Position numbers and translations under genes: made by a program | Source of the DNA: Methanomassiliicoccaceae archaeon | Lineage (GTDB): Archaea > Thermoplasmatota > Thermoplasmata > Methanomassiliicoccales > Methanomethylophilaceae | Assembly: GCA_003550345.1 (NCBI GenBank) | Contig: PUJZ01000099.1 | Span: 1-50,925 of the forward strand | Direction of reading: 5' to 3' | Length of the DNA: 50,925 bases | Shown: piece by piece, positions 50,821-50,925 of the stretch | Position numbering within the stretch: position 1 is the first letter of the stretch | Layout: the number at the start of each line of letters is the position of its first letter | The notes under the pieces: model-generated | What the model was told of the DNA's origin: nothing | What the model saw: only the letters and a program-made list of their open reading frames with translations | Database searches by the model: none

Positions 50821-50925
50821 GTGACGAGGGGAGGGTCTCTCTGCGCCATAGCGTTCGCCCTAGCTTTGCTCTCGTCAGCGTTTGCGGCGCCCTCCGCCCT
50901 CGCCCAGGGCCCCGGCATACCGTTC
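50821..50925 (+). CDS. Secreted protein, N-terminus only (cut by window end)
   Basis: Thirty-five codons open from GTG 50821 with a signal peptide: basic start, hydrophobic core AIAFALALLSSAFA and likely cleavage near AQG. TATA-like AGAAATACC about 28 bases upstream would make it leaderless. The remainder lies beyond the window, so function cannot be given. Confidence 0.6.
   Translation, partial: MTRGGSLCAIAFALALLSSAFAAPSALAQGPGIPF

Noticed and set aside
1-50925. Insertion sequences, prophage, pyrrolysine readthrough
   Set aside because: No transposase, integrase or terminal inverted repeats were seen, and no gene needs in-frame TAG readthrough.

Overview
The window is a gene-dense, high-G+C archaeal chromosome segment. 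The archaeal assignment rests on ribosomal proteins L7Ae, S28e, L24e and S6e, aIF5B, eIF2-gamma, GINS, CDC48, CTP-type riboflavin kinase, pantoate kinase and AMP phosphorylase, and on TATA boxes about 25 bases upstream of (near-)leaderless genes. A methanogenesis marker 8 (DUF2099) gene, a DUF1638 gene of the kind found beside methyltransferases of methylotrophic methanogens, and an MtaA/MtbA-like UroD-fold protein point to a methylotrophic methanogen. A high-G+C member of the Methanomassiliicoccales is my best guess, but this is inference and not proven by the sequence.

Layout. 1-8.9 kb: 3' part of elp3, a PRC-barrel protein, CDC48, then a surface-glycan group (nucleotide-sugar pyrophosphorylase, GT-C-like membrane enzyme, two GT2 enzymes) with a DUF89 phosphatase. 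9.0-12.1 kb: an ilv operon (acetolactate synthase large and small subunits, branched-chain aminotransferase) preceded by a leader that looks like an attenuator. 12.2-19.1 kb: rubrerythrin, then two translation operons (L7Ae-S28e-L24e-NDK-aIF5B-Pgi/Pmi and S6e-eIF2gamma-PIN). 19.1-25.6 kb: marker 8, a TlyA-like methyltransferase, riboflavin kinase, purSLQ and TrmI. 25.7-27.6 kb: a winged-helix regulator with a DUF1638 gene and a small membrane protein. 27.6-30.4 kb: proS-prs and DUF357, ending in a 72-bp tandem repeat at a convergent gene junction. 30.4-37.3 kb: a tightly coupled six-gene operon gcvPA-gcvPB-tmk-coaBC-pok-deoA. 37.4-40.8 kb: Toprim and DUF167 proteins, GINS, a metallo-beta-lactamase-fold hydrolase, a CBS protein, a zinc-ribbon membrane protein and tRNA-Lys(CTT). 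40.9-44.6 kb: an ABC importer (permease, ATPase, binding protein) coupled to a UroD/methylcobamide-methyltransferase-like gene behind a palindromic operator. 44.7-50.9 kb: bacterial-type metK, peroxiredoxin, PadR-FetA-FetB metal export, cyclophilin and several small membrane or secreted proteins, the last cut by the window end.

The most interesting element is the ilvB leader (9001-9153). A TATA box positions a leaderless 23-codon ORF with 8 Leu/Ile/Val codons. Its stop codon runs into a GC-rich hairpin followed by a T-rich tract. The hairpin loop is complementary to the ilvB Shine-Dalgarno site, and ilvB itself has no ATG/GTG/TTG at its expected start, only ATC. This has the parts list of a leader-peptide attenuator, in an archaeon. 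Other notable items are a kink-turn-like motif in the L7Ae leader, two more genes apparently lacking canonical starts, and the importer-methyltransferase operon.
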